Part shown: piece by piece, positions 1 through 10,500 of the stretch
How positions within the stretch are numbered: the first letter of the stretch is position 1
How the letters are laid out: every line of letters begins with the position of its first letter
NCBI GenBank assembly: GCA_950295325.1
Contig: OX485803.1
Span: 34,857,554 to 34,921,553 of the forward strand
Source: Polytrichum commune
Lineage: Eukaryota; Streptophyta; Polytrichopsida; Polytrichales; Polytrichaceae
Length of the DNA stretch: 64,000 nt
Direction: 5' to 3'
Notes under the pieces: model-generated
What the model saw: the letters and a program-made list of their open reading frames with translations, nothing else
Database searches by the model: none
Told to the model about the DNA's origin: nothing
Position numbers and translations under genes: made by a program

Positions 1-156
1 ACTCTCCTCACTTGAATATGCTCAAGACAATGCAGCCACGTTGAGCAAGAAACTAGACAAAGCGAGGAGCTACCTAACCTCCCATGAATAAAGTTCCCTC
101 CCTCGGTTACACTGACTGGACGATCTCGTTACAATGCAAAAGTCTCTTGACATTCA
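1..156 (-). other. 3' flank / probable 3' UTR of the GRF gene (cut by window edge)
   Basis: Follows the GRF stop codon (TAG, 157-159) in the direction of transcription. No AATAAA signal is visible on the minus strand in these bases; the true 3' end probably lies outside the window. Confidence 0.5.
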
Positions 157-3100
157 CTAAGCCAAGGGAGAAGCAGCTGGTTCGGTGGTGAGGATGGGGC
201 TGGGAGGGTTAGGGTCCTGAGAGGGAGGAGCAACAACACTGTTATTATTATTATTACTATTATTATTACTATTACTATTACTATTACTATTATTACTATT
301 TTTGTTATTATCATTATTATTATCATTCTCCTGCTGAGGGAGGGTGGTGCGGGGGCTGCTACCACTACTGGTGCTAGTGCTAGAATCAGAGAAGGACGTA
401 AACGTGGAATTGTGCAGGACGTCGATCGGGGAGGCAAGGTGGCCCGGAGACTGTTGTTTGTGGTTACGACGATGATCATCATCATCATTATCCAGCCATG
501 ATTCCTCATTGCAGGTGAGGTTCAACCCTGAGCTCTTACACACATCAGAGCCAACAGTTACAGCGCCATGACCTCCATGCAGGACTTCGGCGAGAGGCCC
601 ACCTACGGGGATTATGTGATGGTGATGGGTGGTGGTTTGGGAGTCCCAAGCGATGGGAATCCAGGTGGTTTGCCGGTGCCGGATTAGGTCATCGTCAACA
701 TCAACATCATGATCATCAGCACCCCCGAGTCCAACCCCGAGCCCCATGTAGCTGCTGGTGGGATCCGCCTCCACCCCCGCCCTGGACATAGAGAGCTTCA
801 AGGGTGAGAGAGATAACTTGCCTCGGGGTGGGCTGCCGCCGCTGCTTTGCGACGGGAAGTCGCTGGAGGGCGCCGTGATGGGGATGGAGATGGACAACTG
901 CGTGTTGTTGTTGTTGTTGTTGTGGGTGCTGTTGCTGTTGCTGTTGCTATTGGCGCCGCTGCCTCCTCCATTGCCCCCCGCATGGCTATGGTTGTTGTTG
1001 TTTCCTCCTCCGGTCCGAGCATTTGTGCGCTCGGAGTCTTCGACATCCGAAGTCCATGCCAATGCGCTAGGATCAGCCCTAGAGCGTGGCCAATCATCAA
1101 AAAAATGGCGGAGCGGCTGACCCTCGGACTCCCGCCCCACACTCACGGCCTCCACCCCGCCATAGCCATTGCTCAGGAAGGAGTGTTGTTGCTGTTGCTG
1201 TTGCTGCTGCTGCTGCTGCGATGCTGCCATCGCTGTCAAATTCACCTGGCTGGTCTCCGGCATCAGGCCGAAGTCCTGACCGAGCAAGCCCCTCATCTGG
1301 GAGCTGTTGTAATTGAGGAGCGAGCTGTTGGCGCTAGATTTGGGCTGCGGTGCTGGTGGCACCTTGGACGACGTCATCGTGTGCCATGACTTGTTGACTG
1401 CTGGTAACCTCGACAGGTTGCTCAATGACTGAGCTTCTTGGCTAAGCCCCCGTGTGCTGCCAGATGCCTCGGAGAACAGCATCTGCTCGGGCCCCATCCC
1501 CAACTCCGATTTGGCGCTAATGCCATTCAAATACCTGATGCAATTACATACCATCCACATCACCCAACCTATCAGTTACACAGCACATGCGATACAACGT
1601 GAACAACCACCCACCACCACCACCGAGTAGAATTCTGCACCCCATCTGATAACACACTATCAGATCAGGGGCTCATCTCAAACTGATCACATCGACAAAG
1701 AGCATTTACTAGCATTATCCAGCTTCTTGGAGAGCTTTGAAAAGGCCTAACACGTTCAGGCACACATCACTGACTAGGCAAAGCTTCTAGCAGACCTAAT
1801 ACTAACTGTTGGTACTGCAACACTAGGACTCCTACATTGCAATCAATTACGAAGAATTTCATGGAAAAAGGGTTGGAAAACTAGAATCACCAAAAAACAG
1901 CAATGCTGCACCAACAACTCTGATTCAAACTGTGATCACAAGAATAAAACAAGTGACACTGTCCAAACCAAAACCTAAGTGGACAATGTGAAACGGCGAT
2001 ATGGGTAGGGTTAACCCAGTTGAGGAGGGTGTGGCGGATGATGAGAGCTGTGGCGGGCAATGTGAGGGACGCCTAGTGAAGGGAGGAAGATGTTGTGAGT
2101 GCGAGTGTTAAACGAAGAATGTGGGTGGTGGTACCTATAGTCCTTGCTGGTGAGGGCTGAAGTACCGGAAGGTGAAGACAGGCTGGGGAGCTGGAACTGA
2201 GAGGATGCGGCTGGTGAGGAGCCCCCTGACAGGCCCCCAGAGCCACTGGGGCTGGAGTAGCCCATCCCTCCACCCAGTGTAGTTGTTGATTGCGAGTTCC
2301 CTGACAGGATGGACGGCCGCAAGTTGCTGTGGCTCAAAGTGGAACCTGGTGTTGGGGTGGAGGTGCGAGAAGCGCCTGCGGCCGCGATGGCAGACCCCGT
2401 GGGACCCGAGCTCGTTGCGGACCCGGACTGCTGCGAGGTCGAAGTGGTCTGGCCCTCTGCGGGCTTGCGGGAGCGGTGACGCCCGCGGTGCATGTGGCGC
2501 TCGCAGTACTTCTGATCTGGTACCACATCGCGCGCGCACCGCCACTTCTTCCCATCCGTCCTCCGGCACCGCCCTGGCTCCGGATCAGTGTTGTTGGCAA
2601 CGCCCAGATGAAATGTGCCCCACCCTACTGCACAGAATCATCACAACCGCATCTTGAACAGCTTAGAAAGTTCACCCCAACTTCCTCGGTTACAAAAACC
2701 AATAAACCTTGCATCATCACAACCGCATCCTGAACTTAACTTAGAAACCCCAACTCCCTCGATTGCGGAAACCCACACCACCTTCAATCATCGCAATTGC
2801 ATCCTGTGCTTAACTTAAACGACCCAGCTTCCTCAATGGCATAGAAAACACCACCTTTCAATCGGGAAAAGCTGGCCAACTTCTACTCACTGATCTAGAT
2901 TACACGTACAAATATTCGACACTTATGAAACCGTAACCAACAATGTCAGAAACTAATAGCATCGATTTGGCAGGATCTTCATACTGCCAGTACTCTGGAA
3001 ACAAACTGGTCCAGTACTCCAAGAACTACTAATTGGAGACTTGACAGACACGTTACTGCATAGAATCATCATACCTGCATCCTACATAACTTCCTCGAGA

Positions 3101-4992
3101 TTGCAGAAACCACATCACCTATCTAGGGAAGCTGGCCAACTACTTTTCGCTGATCATCTATCTAGATTGCACGTACAAATCTTGGACAGTTAGCGAAACG
3201 TAACCCACAATGTCAGAACTAATAGCTTTCAAATTGGCAGGAGCTTCATACTGCTAGTCCTTTAGAAACAAGTTGGTGCAGTTCTCCAAGAACAAAAAAC
3301 CGGAGAACTTGACAAAAAACATCTACACTGATGGCATTGGGGGCGATCATGTGAAATCAGGCACAGTTGCATGACATTGTCTCTGTGAGAGACCCCTGAA
3401 TGACAGGACTAGGGTGTTTCGAAGGCACTGAGGCTCTAGAGGTCGTTGCAGGACCTGCATTGTGCGTCGAAGGCTGCACCAAGTGCGAGATGAGGCAGTG
3501 CATGAAGACGGACTTACAGTTATTGGCGTGGTGGCCGCCAAGGCCGTTCATGGTGGCCACGCTCTTACGAATTGGGTTGAGCAGCTCCTGCGGCACACTG
3601 ACATTGGCCATCATGTACTTGAAGATCAGCGCCTGGTGCTCCAATTCCGCCCACTGACCGGTCGTGAACGGAGCTCGCGCCCCGCTAACAGAGTTGTGCA
3701 CAGACTGGCCCATGTGGTTCATGCTGTCCCTCCCCATCGACAAACCCGCGCCTGCAACACAGGATCATACACTCCCCACAGTCAAATTACACATCCCTAT
3801 AAGTAACCCTCCACCAACCATCAATGCACGCTGATAACCCCACTTCTACAGCACCTCGTCAACCTAGGTTTCTATCACTTGGTACAGTCCAGTAGGGCAA
3901 CCACAACACCCATCTATCGGCGGTATCCAGATAGACTTGACAAAAGAGGTTGTTTGAATTTAGCGAACTCCAACCAACTTGAAGATCGTGCGCGGGACCG
4001 TTCTAGCTCCTAGAAACAGCGAGCCTGAGACATAGTGCAAGTCTGTAATACCAGACTGATGCTAGGTAGGTAGATAAATAGATAGATAGGGTGCATACTG
4101 TGAGCCTTGTGTCTCCGAAAGAACTAGATGCGCTTCAGGCTAAGCTTACACAGAAGCTGGGCTGTAGGATGAATCAAGTGCAGGCAATGCCATTGCTGAG
4201 CTTGAGCCTGGACTATGAGAGAGGGTTGTTCAAATTCATTTCCACAAGATTGTGGTGAGAGGGTGAGGGGAGGGGGCGGCGTAAAGAGAGACTCTATCGC
4301 TGCACTCAGGTCTATCTTAAGTGTTCCTTTGTTTTTTTCTTCTTCTCCTTCTTCTCCACTCTGACTTTGATTACACTCTACTTGGAGGAGTAGAAGCTAC
4401 GAGGAGGAGCCGACAAAAGGCTGTTGTTACCCGAAGGCTTGTAGTGGTAGGAACCTTGGTGGTGGTAGGAAAGGGGTCGGCCTCCGGCCTGAGTTCCAGA
4501 ATAAGCAGGAGCCGAGACCACCGAATCTTGCCTCAAAAGTCTAGCGTCGGACACCACATTACCATGATCATTGCCCAGGAGCGCCCCGTCGGAGGCGCAG
4601 GAGTTGGTGGGCGAGCAACCCAGGCGGCCATCTGACACCATGGAGCTGCTGCGCACCATGGTGCCCGTTGGGCTGCCGTTCATGTGCATCTTCAGGTCCG
4701 ACTGGCGGTGCGGGAAAGAGTCGGTGCGCGCTAGCTTGAGGGGGCCCCCTCCGCCACCACCGCGACGGTCGTCCAGGTCCATCTCCGATGCGGATCGACA
4801 CTGCTTCAGCCCCATGTGGTTGTTGGGGGACAGCGAGCTGGGTGAGTTGGGTGAGCTCATGGTGTGCATCGACAGCCGCTGCCGGTTCTCTCCCAGCTCC
4901 GATGTCAGCCCCGAGAGCGACCGCTCCCCGAATCCCAGGTTGTTGCTGCCTAGCCCCGTGGTGGTGGCCACCGAACTGTGCGAGTAGTCCAT
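157..4992 (-). CDS. GRF: Growth-regulating factor (GRF) transcription factor, 4 exons, 888 aa
   Basis: Plant-specific nuclear transcription factor; GRFs act with GIF co-activators to promote cell proliferation in growing organs. My model joins 4992-4431, 3751-3518, 2627-2135 and 1534-157 (2667 nt, in frame). The start is the ATG at 4990-4992, preceded two codons upstream by an in-frame TGA (4996-4998). Splice sites: TCGG|GTAACA to TTGCAG|GC, AACT|GTAAGT to GTGCAG|TA, ATAG|GTACCA to CATCAG|GT. Residues 1-187 are Ser-rich without a known domain. QLQ is at about 214-251 (QWAELEHQ, then PIRKS). WRC is at about 280-321, with the C-x9-C-x10-C-x2-H zinc ligands C286, C296, C307, H310 and basic flanks that should serve for nuclear import. 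Exon 4 holds a run of 11 Gln (536-546), FFD (HFFDDWP 573-579), TQL (TQLSISIP 641-648), GGPL (GGPLAEVL 741-748) and an Asn-rich tract (833-861). It is longer than the 200-600 residues usual in angiosperms. Exact exon ends need transcripts. Confidence 0.93.
1535..2134 (-). other. GRF intron 3 (600 bp)
   Basis: Separates the WRC exon from the C-terminal exon and splits an Arg codon (AG|G). It joins ...SKDYR to YLNG..., a junction I recall as typical of GRFs. Donor AG|GTACCA, acceptor CATCAG. Reading through the donor gives 38 more residues unlike any GRF before a stop at 2011, which supports splicing here. No repeats seen. Confidence 0.85.
2628..3517 (-). other. GRF intron 2 (890 bp) with internal tandem duplications
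   Basis: Lies between the QLQ and WRC exons, phase 1. The donor is a full GTAAGT consensus and the acceptor is GTGCAG. Splicing creates a Leu codon that restores the LGWG-x-FHLG stretch normally found just before WRC. The intron contains a degenerate direct duplication with a period of about 267 bp (about 2830-3050 and 3090-3310). Near its 3' end are three shorter copies of a motif beginning CATCATCACAACCGCATC (about 2640-2815). Confidence 0.85.
3752..4430 (-). other. GRF intron 1 (679 bp)
   Basis: Separates the N-terminal Ser-rich exon from the QLQ exon, phase 1 (G|GC, Gly). Donor CGG|GTAACA, acceptor TTGCAG. The donor was chosen for phase and consensus; the unspliced frame would stop at 4378-4380. 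A short GATA-type run (about 4072-4089) is present; nothing else stands out. Confidence 0.75.
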
Positions 4993-6550
4993 TGATCAAC
5001 CAATCTCTCTCTCCTTTCACTCTCTCTCTCTCTCTCTCTCAACACCTACCCCACCAAAAACCCACCTTATCAAAATGGCTGTTTCGCCACGTTCGGTTCC
5101 TGATCGTCTCTCCCCCAGTAGTACTCCAGATTCTACCCAACCTTGCCTCCTGCTTCCAGTGTTGCAAACTCGCTGCTGCTGCTTCTCTTCCCTCAACCTG
5201 CAACAAGTACGAATACACTCTCACCACAGCTTCCGGCTGTCGACTACTCCACCCCTTGCGCAACTCAGCTGCCCTACAATCCCCGTCGAAAATCAAACTC
5301 ACAATGTGACACATGTATCACTCGGATGGCGGCCCCCGACCCAGCTCCTTGATCCGCCGCACCAGGCAGCACTACTCGTCCCGCCAGCGCCACCCCCACC
5401 AAACTGCTTCCGGCACCCAGGACCCAGCAGCTTTTGTGACGCATACGGGCGTTGTCGCCTTCCCTGACCTAATGCCTCTCTTGCCTTGCCGCTGTCCAGC
5501 AGCGCAATCCACAAAGCCTGCACTCCACTAACCTGGCATGGACTACTAACTAGACCAACATCCCCCTCCTACTCCCGAGTCGCCTCGTCTACCTTCCTTG
5601 TCTGTGTTGTGTCTAGCTCAGAGAGGGATAGCCCGCTTGCACAACACAACACAACGCAACCCCAACTTCGATGGAGTGTTTCCTTCCCACACTAATCTGT
5701 GAGCTTAGCTACACCCTCCACTTCTCACCACAACCCTTGGTTGCCCAACCTCAATCCTTTCCGGTTTGTGTGTGCGAGCCTAACTACCTAACTACTTCAC
5801 TTCACTTCTCTTCGCTTCACTTTCTCTTGCCTGCTTCTCTTGCCTGCCTGCCTGCCTGCCTGCACCTGGTCGGCAGGAGAATCTCGTTGTTGGGAGTGCT
5901 GCACCCCAGCCTAGCAGCCCCCACAACTAACTACCACTGTTGGTGCTAGCTGCAGCGACACACGCAACTTCACACTTGCTACACTTGTTACTTCCTCACT
6001 TCACTTACTCCACTGCACTGACGCCCCAGCAGGAGGCTCCGGACTTCCCTGCCTGCCCACCCTCCCTGCCTGCCTCCCTCCCTCCCCTCCCCGACCCCCC
6101 CTCTTTCCGCCTCCGCGGTTCCTACGACTGCACGCACTCCAGGCTCACCCAGACAGTGCGGAGCAATGGGATGGGAATGGGAATGGCAGTGGCCTCCTGC
6201 TCCTGCTGACCCCCCTCCTCCTCCTCCTACTACTACTACTCACACTTTGCTTACTTACACTCTCACAGCAGCTGCCAAACTCGCTGTTCTGTTCTGCTCT
6301 GCTCTCCTCTCCAGACCTCTCGTGCTCTCTCTTCCCCCCTCTACACTTTCTTACTCACTCCCCTCCTCGCTCCCAGCTACTACTGCAGCTGCTCCCATGG
6401 CCCCGCTCGACCCCCAGCCCACGCCCTCGCCCACCCGTCCGCCCGACTGGTTTCTCGTCGTTGCCTACTACTAACTCACGCCCTCGCGGAGCCCCCACTA
6501 GCTTAGCTTAGCTTAGCTTAGCTGCTGATGAATGGCAAACTTGTGCTGCT

Positions 6551-6583
<33 letters not shown>

Positions 6584-7050
6584 CCTCCGGGTACTCCGAG
6601 CGCTGTCTTCTGCCTGTCTGCGCAGAAGGAGGGGCGCGGAAGGGAGGGGAGGGGAGGGGAGGGGTTGGCTTGGCTGGGCTGGGGTGGGGTGGGGTTGGGC
6701 CCAGCACCGCAGCAGAGCAGCAGCAGCAGCAGCAGAGACTAGCAGCAGCGGCAGCAGCAGCAACTGGTGAGGGAGTGGTTTGTGGAACCGGTGCAGGCCC
6801 GACTGGTAGTAATAATGCCGCTGCTCCTGCCCCCCTTGCCCGGCCCGACCGTTGCTGCCTTGCCCTCGCTCCCTTCACCCGTCCCCCTCCCCCCTCCCCC
6901 CCGCAGGCAGGGATGGATGGAATGGATGAATGGAATGGAATGGATGTGTCTCTGGATGGATGGATGGATGGGTGTGTATTTCTCCATGGCAGCCGAGGCG
7001 CACTTCAGAATTTAGTAGCGGGTGTGGAGCTTTCATTGTAGAAATTTAAG
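4993..7050 (-). promoter_or_regulatory. Probable 5' leader and promoter region of the GRF gene
   Basis: About 2 kb that is clearly more GC-rich than the DNA beyond 7.1 kb and pyrimidine-rich on the plus strand, so purine-rich on the GRF mRNA strand. It contains CT/GA runs directly upstream of the start (5020-5040) and at 6552-6582, a four-copy GCTTA run (about 6501-6523), a G4A-type run (6640-6665), CAG runs (6712-6765) and a GGATG minisatellite (6911-6971). All six frames give only low-complexity ORFs. No TATA box or transcription start can be fixed, and an intron in the leader cannot be excluded. Two minus-strand reading frames (5039-5314 and 5299-5523) could act as upstream ORFs if transcribed. 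Confidence 0.6.
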
Positions 7051-7290
7051 TAAGCCGTCGCCGGGGAGGGGGGAGAACCGACCGCTACTTACAGAGGAAC
7101 CGGTTGGGTTCGAGAAATAACCGGTTGAAGAAGCTCAAGGCTTCAGGAAAATCACCGATCATTGAAATATGTTCCACAGCTTCAAGATAAAAACTAGATG
7201 ATCAAAACATGTTGTAACTGGTTGGACTTAGAAAGCACTAGGATTTTGACCGATTATGCTCCAGGACACTTTGGGGGGGGGGGGGGGGGG
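6975..7290 (+). repeat. Dispersed repeat C, copy 1, ending in a 20-nt poly-G
   Basis: The part from about 7080 (AACCGGTTGGGTTCGAGAAA through ACTGGTTGGACTTAGAAAGC) recurs in the same orientation at 37.55-37.73 kb and in reverse at 9.2 kb and 21.2-21.7 kb. The first 70 bp (TTTCTCCATGGCAGCCGAGG onward) recur at 8322-8395. The unit ends in G x20 at 7273-7292. No coding capacity; element class unknown. Confidence 0.6.
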
Positions 7291-7299
7291 GGTGGTATA

Positions 7300-7710
7300 G
7301 TTTGTAAGGCCTGCCCAAGAGGAGTATTGTACGTGGTCTTTGGGACGGGATGGGAACAGTATTTGGCATGTCAAGCTAACGAGAGGAGGGAAATGCGTTG
7401 GTCGGGCCAAAGCTTCGTGACATCTAGGCAAAGTAAGTTGTCCGTTGGGACAACACTTCAAGTTTTGGTGGTGGGGTGTGGAGCTTTCGTTATAGGAAGT
7501 TAAACCCTCGAGGGGTGGGGGTAGTTTCTAAGGCCTACGTGATAATTTGTACAAGCTCCCAACAGGTATAGTATGTGGTCTTTGACATTCAAAAGGTAAT
7601 TAACATGTCAAGCTAAAGAGAACATTAATAAATAAATAAATAAATAAAGATGTTGATCAGGCCAAATTTTCGTGACATCTACACAAAGTTGTCCTTTGGG
7701 GCAGTGAAAA
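7300..7710 (+). repeat. Tandem duplication, period about 224 bp
   Basis: The unit starting GTTTGTAAGGCCT at 7300 (then GTGGTCTTTG, GGCATGTCAAGCTAA, CGTGACATCTA) repeats in degenerate form from 7524. The second copy carries an extra AATA microsatellite (7627-7648). Part of the unit recurs at 8375-8462, next to C x12. Confidence 0.6.
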
Positions 7711-7849
7711 TACATCGAGCAATTATGTATCGTTAACCTCTTTTTTATTATGGTATTGTTTGACTTCAAGTAGCGCTTCAAATACCCCATATTAGTTTAG
7801 TGGGACTCTCTCTAAGCACATTGGCCCTAAACCTATACATGGTTGGCTT

Positions 7850-8200
7850 TCACTAGAGCCCCTTCCTTCATGATGGATGAGATTTCCCTAGATGCCAAGA
7901 AGCTCAAGCCCATCAGTTTGGCTAGGGATTTGCGGTGTCTACTTGAATTCATCTATCGTGGATGAAGGGGCTCCAAGATGGGCTCCAATACAAAGAATCC
8001 CCTCCCCACCCCTATCAATTTGAGGGCCAATTCATTCCAATTTGACATTATTACACTAATTTTGGGTTTATGATCTTATTTTCATAGTTAATTCGTTGAT
8101 TAACTAGTTTTGGTTCAAACTGCCACGTTTTCACCTTCGCAATGGATGAGTTCACATAGAACATCACAAAACCCCATCCCGTCAGTTGTATGTGATAGAG
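7850..8200 (+). repeat. Dispersed repeat D, copy 1
   Basis: Shares segments such as ATCGTGGATGAAGG and GTTTTCACCTTCGCAATGGATGAG with 24.95-25.49 kb and 27.64-28.22 kb. Non-coding; class not identified. Confidence 0.5.
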
Positions 8201-8459
8201 ATGACAAAATGGAAATGGTATGTATTTGTATGTATTTATATGTAAGATCCATCCACCTCAGTTAGACAAACTCCAATCCCACATGTTTTCTTTTACATGT
8301 ATGTATGACACGGGCTTGCTCTCTTTCTCCATGGCAGCTGAGGCAACCTTCAAAGTTGAGTTGAGTTGCGGACATGGAGCTTTCTTAATAAAAACTTAAT
8401 TGTCCAAGGTGCAAGTAGTTTATTTTGTAAGGTCTACGGGATACTTTGTACCCCCCCCC

Positions 8460-9165
8460 CCCACAAGTCCTACCAAACTAATTTGGGGTATTTGAAGCTA
8501 TACTTTATTGAACTAGTATCTATGGTCTATGTAATTGAAACAGTTTTCAACACACGCTACTACAAAGAGAAAGTGAAAATACGTTCGTCATATGTGGGAT
8601 GATAAGATGTATGGTGTACGTATTTGTGCCACTCAAGTGAGTTAAAGGGGGTCAGTATGTGAAACTTCTTGTAGTTCGTAGATTTAAGTTTATTTACTTA
8701 TTTCCAATTACCGTGGAATTAGCATCAGAGGATATCATTTAGTCTAACCATGTTGGGTTGAGATAAAACAATTGTAAACCTACCAAATCTATGTTTTTAG
8801 TGGACTAAATAGGCTTACACGAGTGGCACGAATCCTAAGTGGACGTGGACCTTTGTTCACCGTTGAAGGGGCCATTATATTTTCTCAGGCCTAGTACATG
8901 AGAGCTATAAGCGTGATGGAGTTTGCTTGTGTGGTGGAAGGAAATACTCTGTGAGACTAAACTACAATAATAACCAAAGGGAAAGCAGGTTATTGTGGAC
9001 CATTTTTTGTTTTATTACTAAGTAGCTGAAATGTGTAGCTTGTCAGTTTCCCTGTATGTGCACCGCCACACATGCACACATACACGACAGTTCCTTATGC
9101 ATTCTTGCAAGTCAAAGTGAAATGTAAGTTATTAATGCTTGCATCTTGAACGCTCAGGCTGCAGT
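8460..9165. other. Intergenic, mostly featureless
   Basis: 8462-8590 is a degenerate inverted copy of 7690-7805 (shared TTTGGGGTATTTGAAGC and AGTGAAAATAC), so the two may be ends of one old element. Beyond that I see nothing recognisable. Confidence 0.4.
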
Positions 9166-9244
9166 GTCTGGGAGATTTATGGGCATAATCGGTCAACATC
9201 CTAGAGTTTTCAAGTCCAACTGGTCACATGTTGTGATATTTTAG

Positions 9245-10500
9245 TTGTGTTTTCATATTAATTTGAGGTATATGCCTAGATACACACACAAATTGAAAGC
9301 GAATTCAATTGCAAAGAAAAAGTACAACCACCTCAAGCAAAACATAGCAAACAAGGGGACTGAAGAAATGATGCCCATCTTGGGTCTACCTCTTCAAGTA
9401 ACCACTGAATTGCTACTAGTATCAATAAGACCTTTGACCCGTCAAATATTGTCAAAATCTTTAAGAACGTCCTCATAAGCAACATTCAATGTTGTTTCCA
9501 AATCCGTGAGAGTCCGTTACCACTCAAGCCTACCATAATCAAGTAAGGAGTCCCACACATCTTGGTGTGTTTTCTCCACTAGCCATTGAAGAGCATTAAA
9601 AACTAGATCATCTCAATGATGCCAAATGATCCACCAAAGACCTCGAGAAGAACCAAATCCGATTGAAAGGTTTCAGTGATTTGCTAAGAGGTCGATCAAA
9701 GAGGCATTGCATTATTGAAAAAGTTGAGCCAAAGGGCAACTGAATAATTTGTGCTCCATCGACCTCACAACTACGGAGCCACAATGGGGGCAACCTCTTA
9801 TCAATCTTTGCCAAGATTTGTCCACGCCATTCATTTGCTGCCAACCCCTTATGAATGACTAACCAAAGGAAGGGCGCCTCCTTATGTGCCTTATGCTTAT
9901 GCCAAATGACCCTTGATTCGGAGAGGTGGAGGGAGGAATTTTGTTTCGCCACTCGTTAGAGATTGGCCTTTCAAGAGACTAATGAGTAGTGATCACTTCC
10001 TTCCAAACTTGGCCAAATATGCCATGAAGGAAGTAATCTCATACCACCACCTCGTAGAGTCAAAGGAAAGCTGATCCAATTTCTCCAAGAATAGATTGAA
10101 ATGGGTATGAGCATTGCCATGTGAAAGTGTATCCACCCTAAATTATGACATCCAACCCAAATATGCCGTGGGGGGGTCCGCATCCCTAGCATGTGGTTTG
10201 ACTTCACTTGGAGTAGAGTATTGCGACCCAACAATGGATTTAGGGAAAATACTCATAAACAAAGCACCAAACTGGACACGCCCCTAACTAAATTCTTTAA
10301 AGTAATTAACACAAATCACCCATTCCCGCAAACTTGTCCTCTTGGTTTCTATACAAACCAACCCATTAATGTGAAGTTGGATGCGCTCCTTGTTGGCTAA
10401 TAATCCTATCACGGAACAAACCACAATGTTCCAGTACTTTGACCCAACAATTCTAATAAACTTTTGCAAGGGCGAATTTGGCATGTGCTTCCTCCCATTC
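9245..10500 (-). pseudogene. Decayed LINE-type retrotransposon, 3' part with zf-RVT remnant
   Basis: On the minus strand, 9952 to about 9690 reads as the C-terminal zinc-binding region of a non-LTR retrotransposon ORF2 (zf-RVT): APFLWLVIHKGL, then after a +1 shift near 9795 CPHCG, MEHKLFSCPLAQ. This fits the usual FLWLL...CxxC...EHxxxxC pattern. Stretches upstream (10234-9971, 10484-10284) read as further coding-like fragments in shifted frames. The 3' segment (about 9285-9600) is shared with 12570-12890. Multiple stops and frameshifts make it non-functional. Confidence 0.6.

Noticed and set aside
758-1389. Plus-strand ORFs of 114-180 codons over the GRF C-terminal exon
   Set aside because: They are shadows of the minus-strand triplet repeats (poly-Leu, poly-Val) and have no domain.
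5039-7041. Numerous ORFs of 60-130 codons on both strands upstream of the GRF
   Set aside because: Low-complexity Pro/Ser/Leu-rich translations of CT- and CAG-rich DNA; no homology or consistent codon use. Kept only as possible leader sequence.
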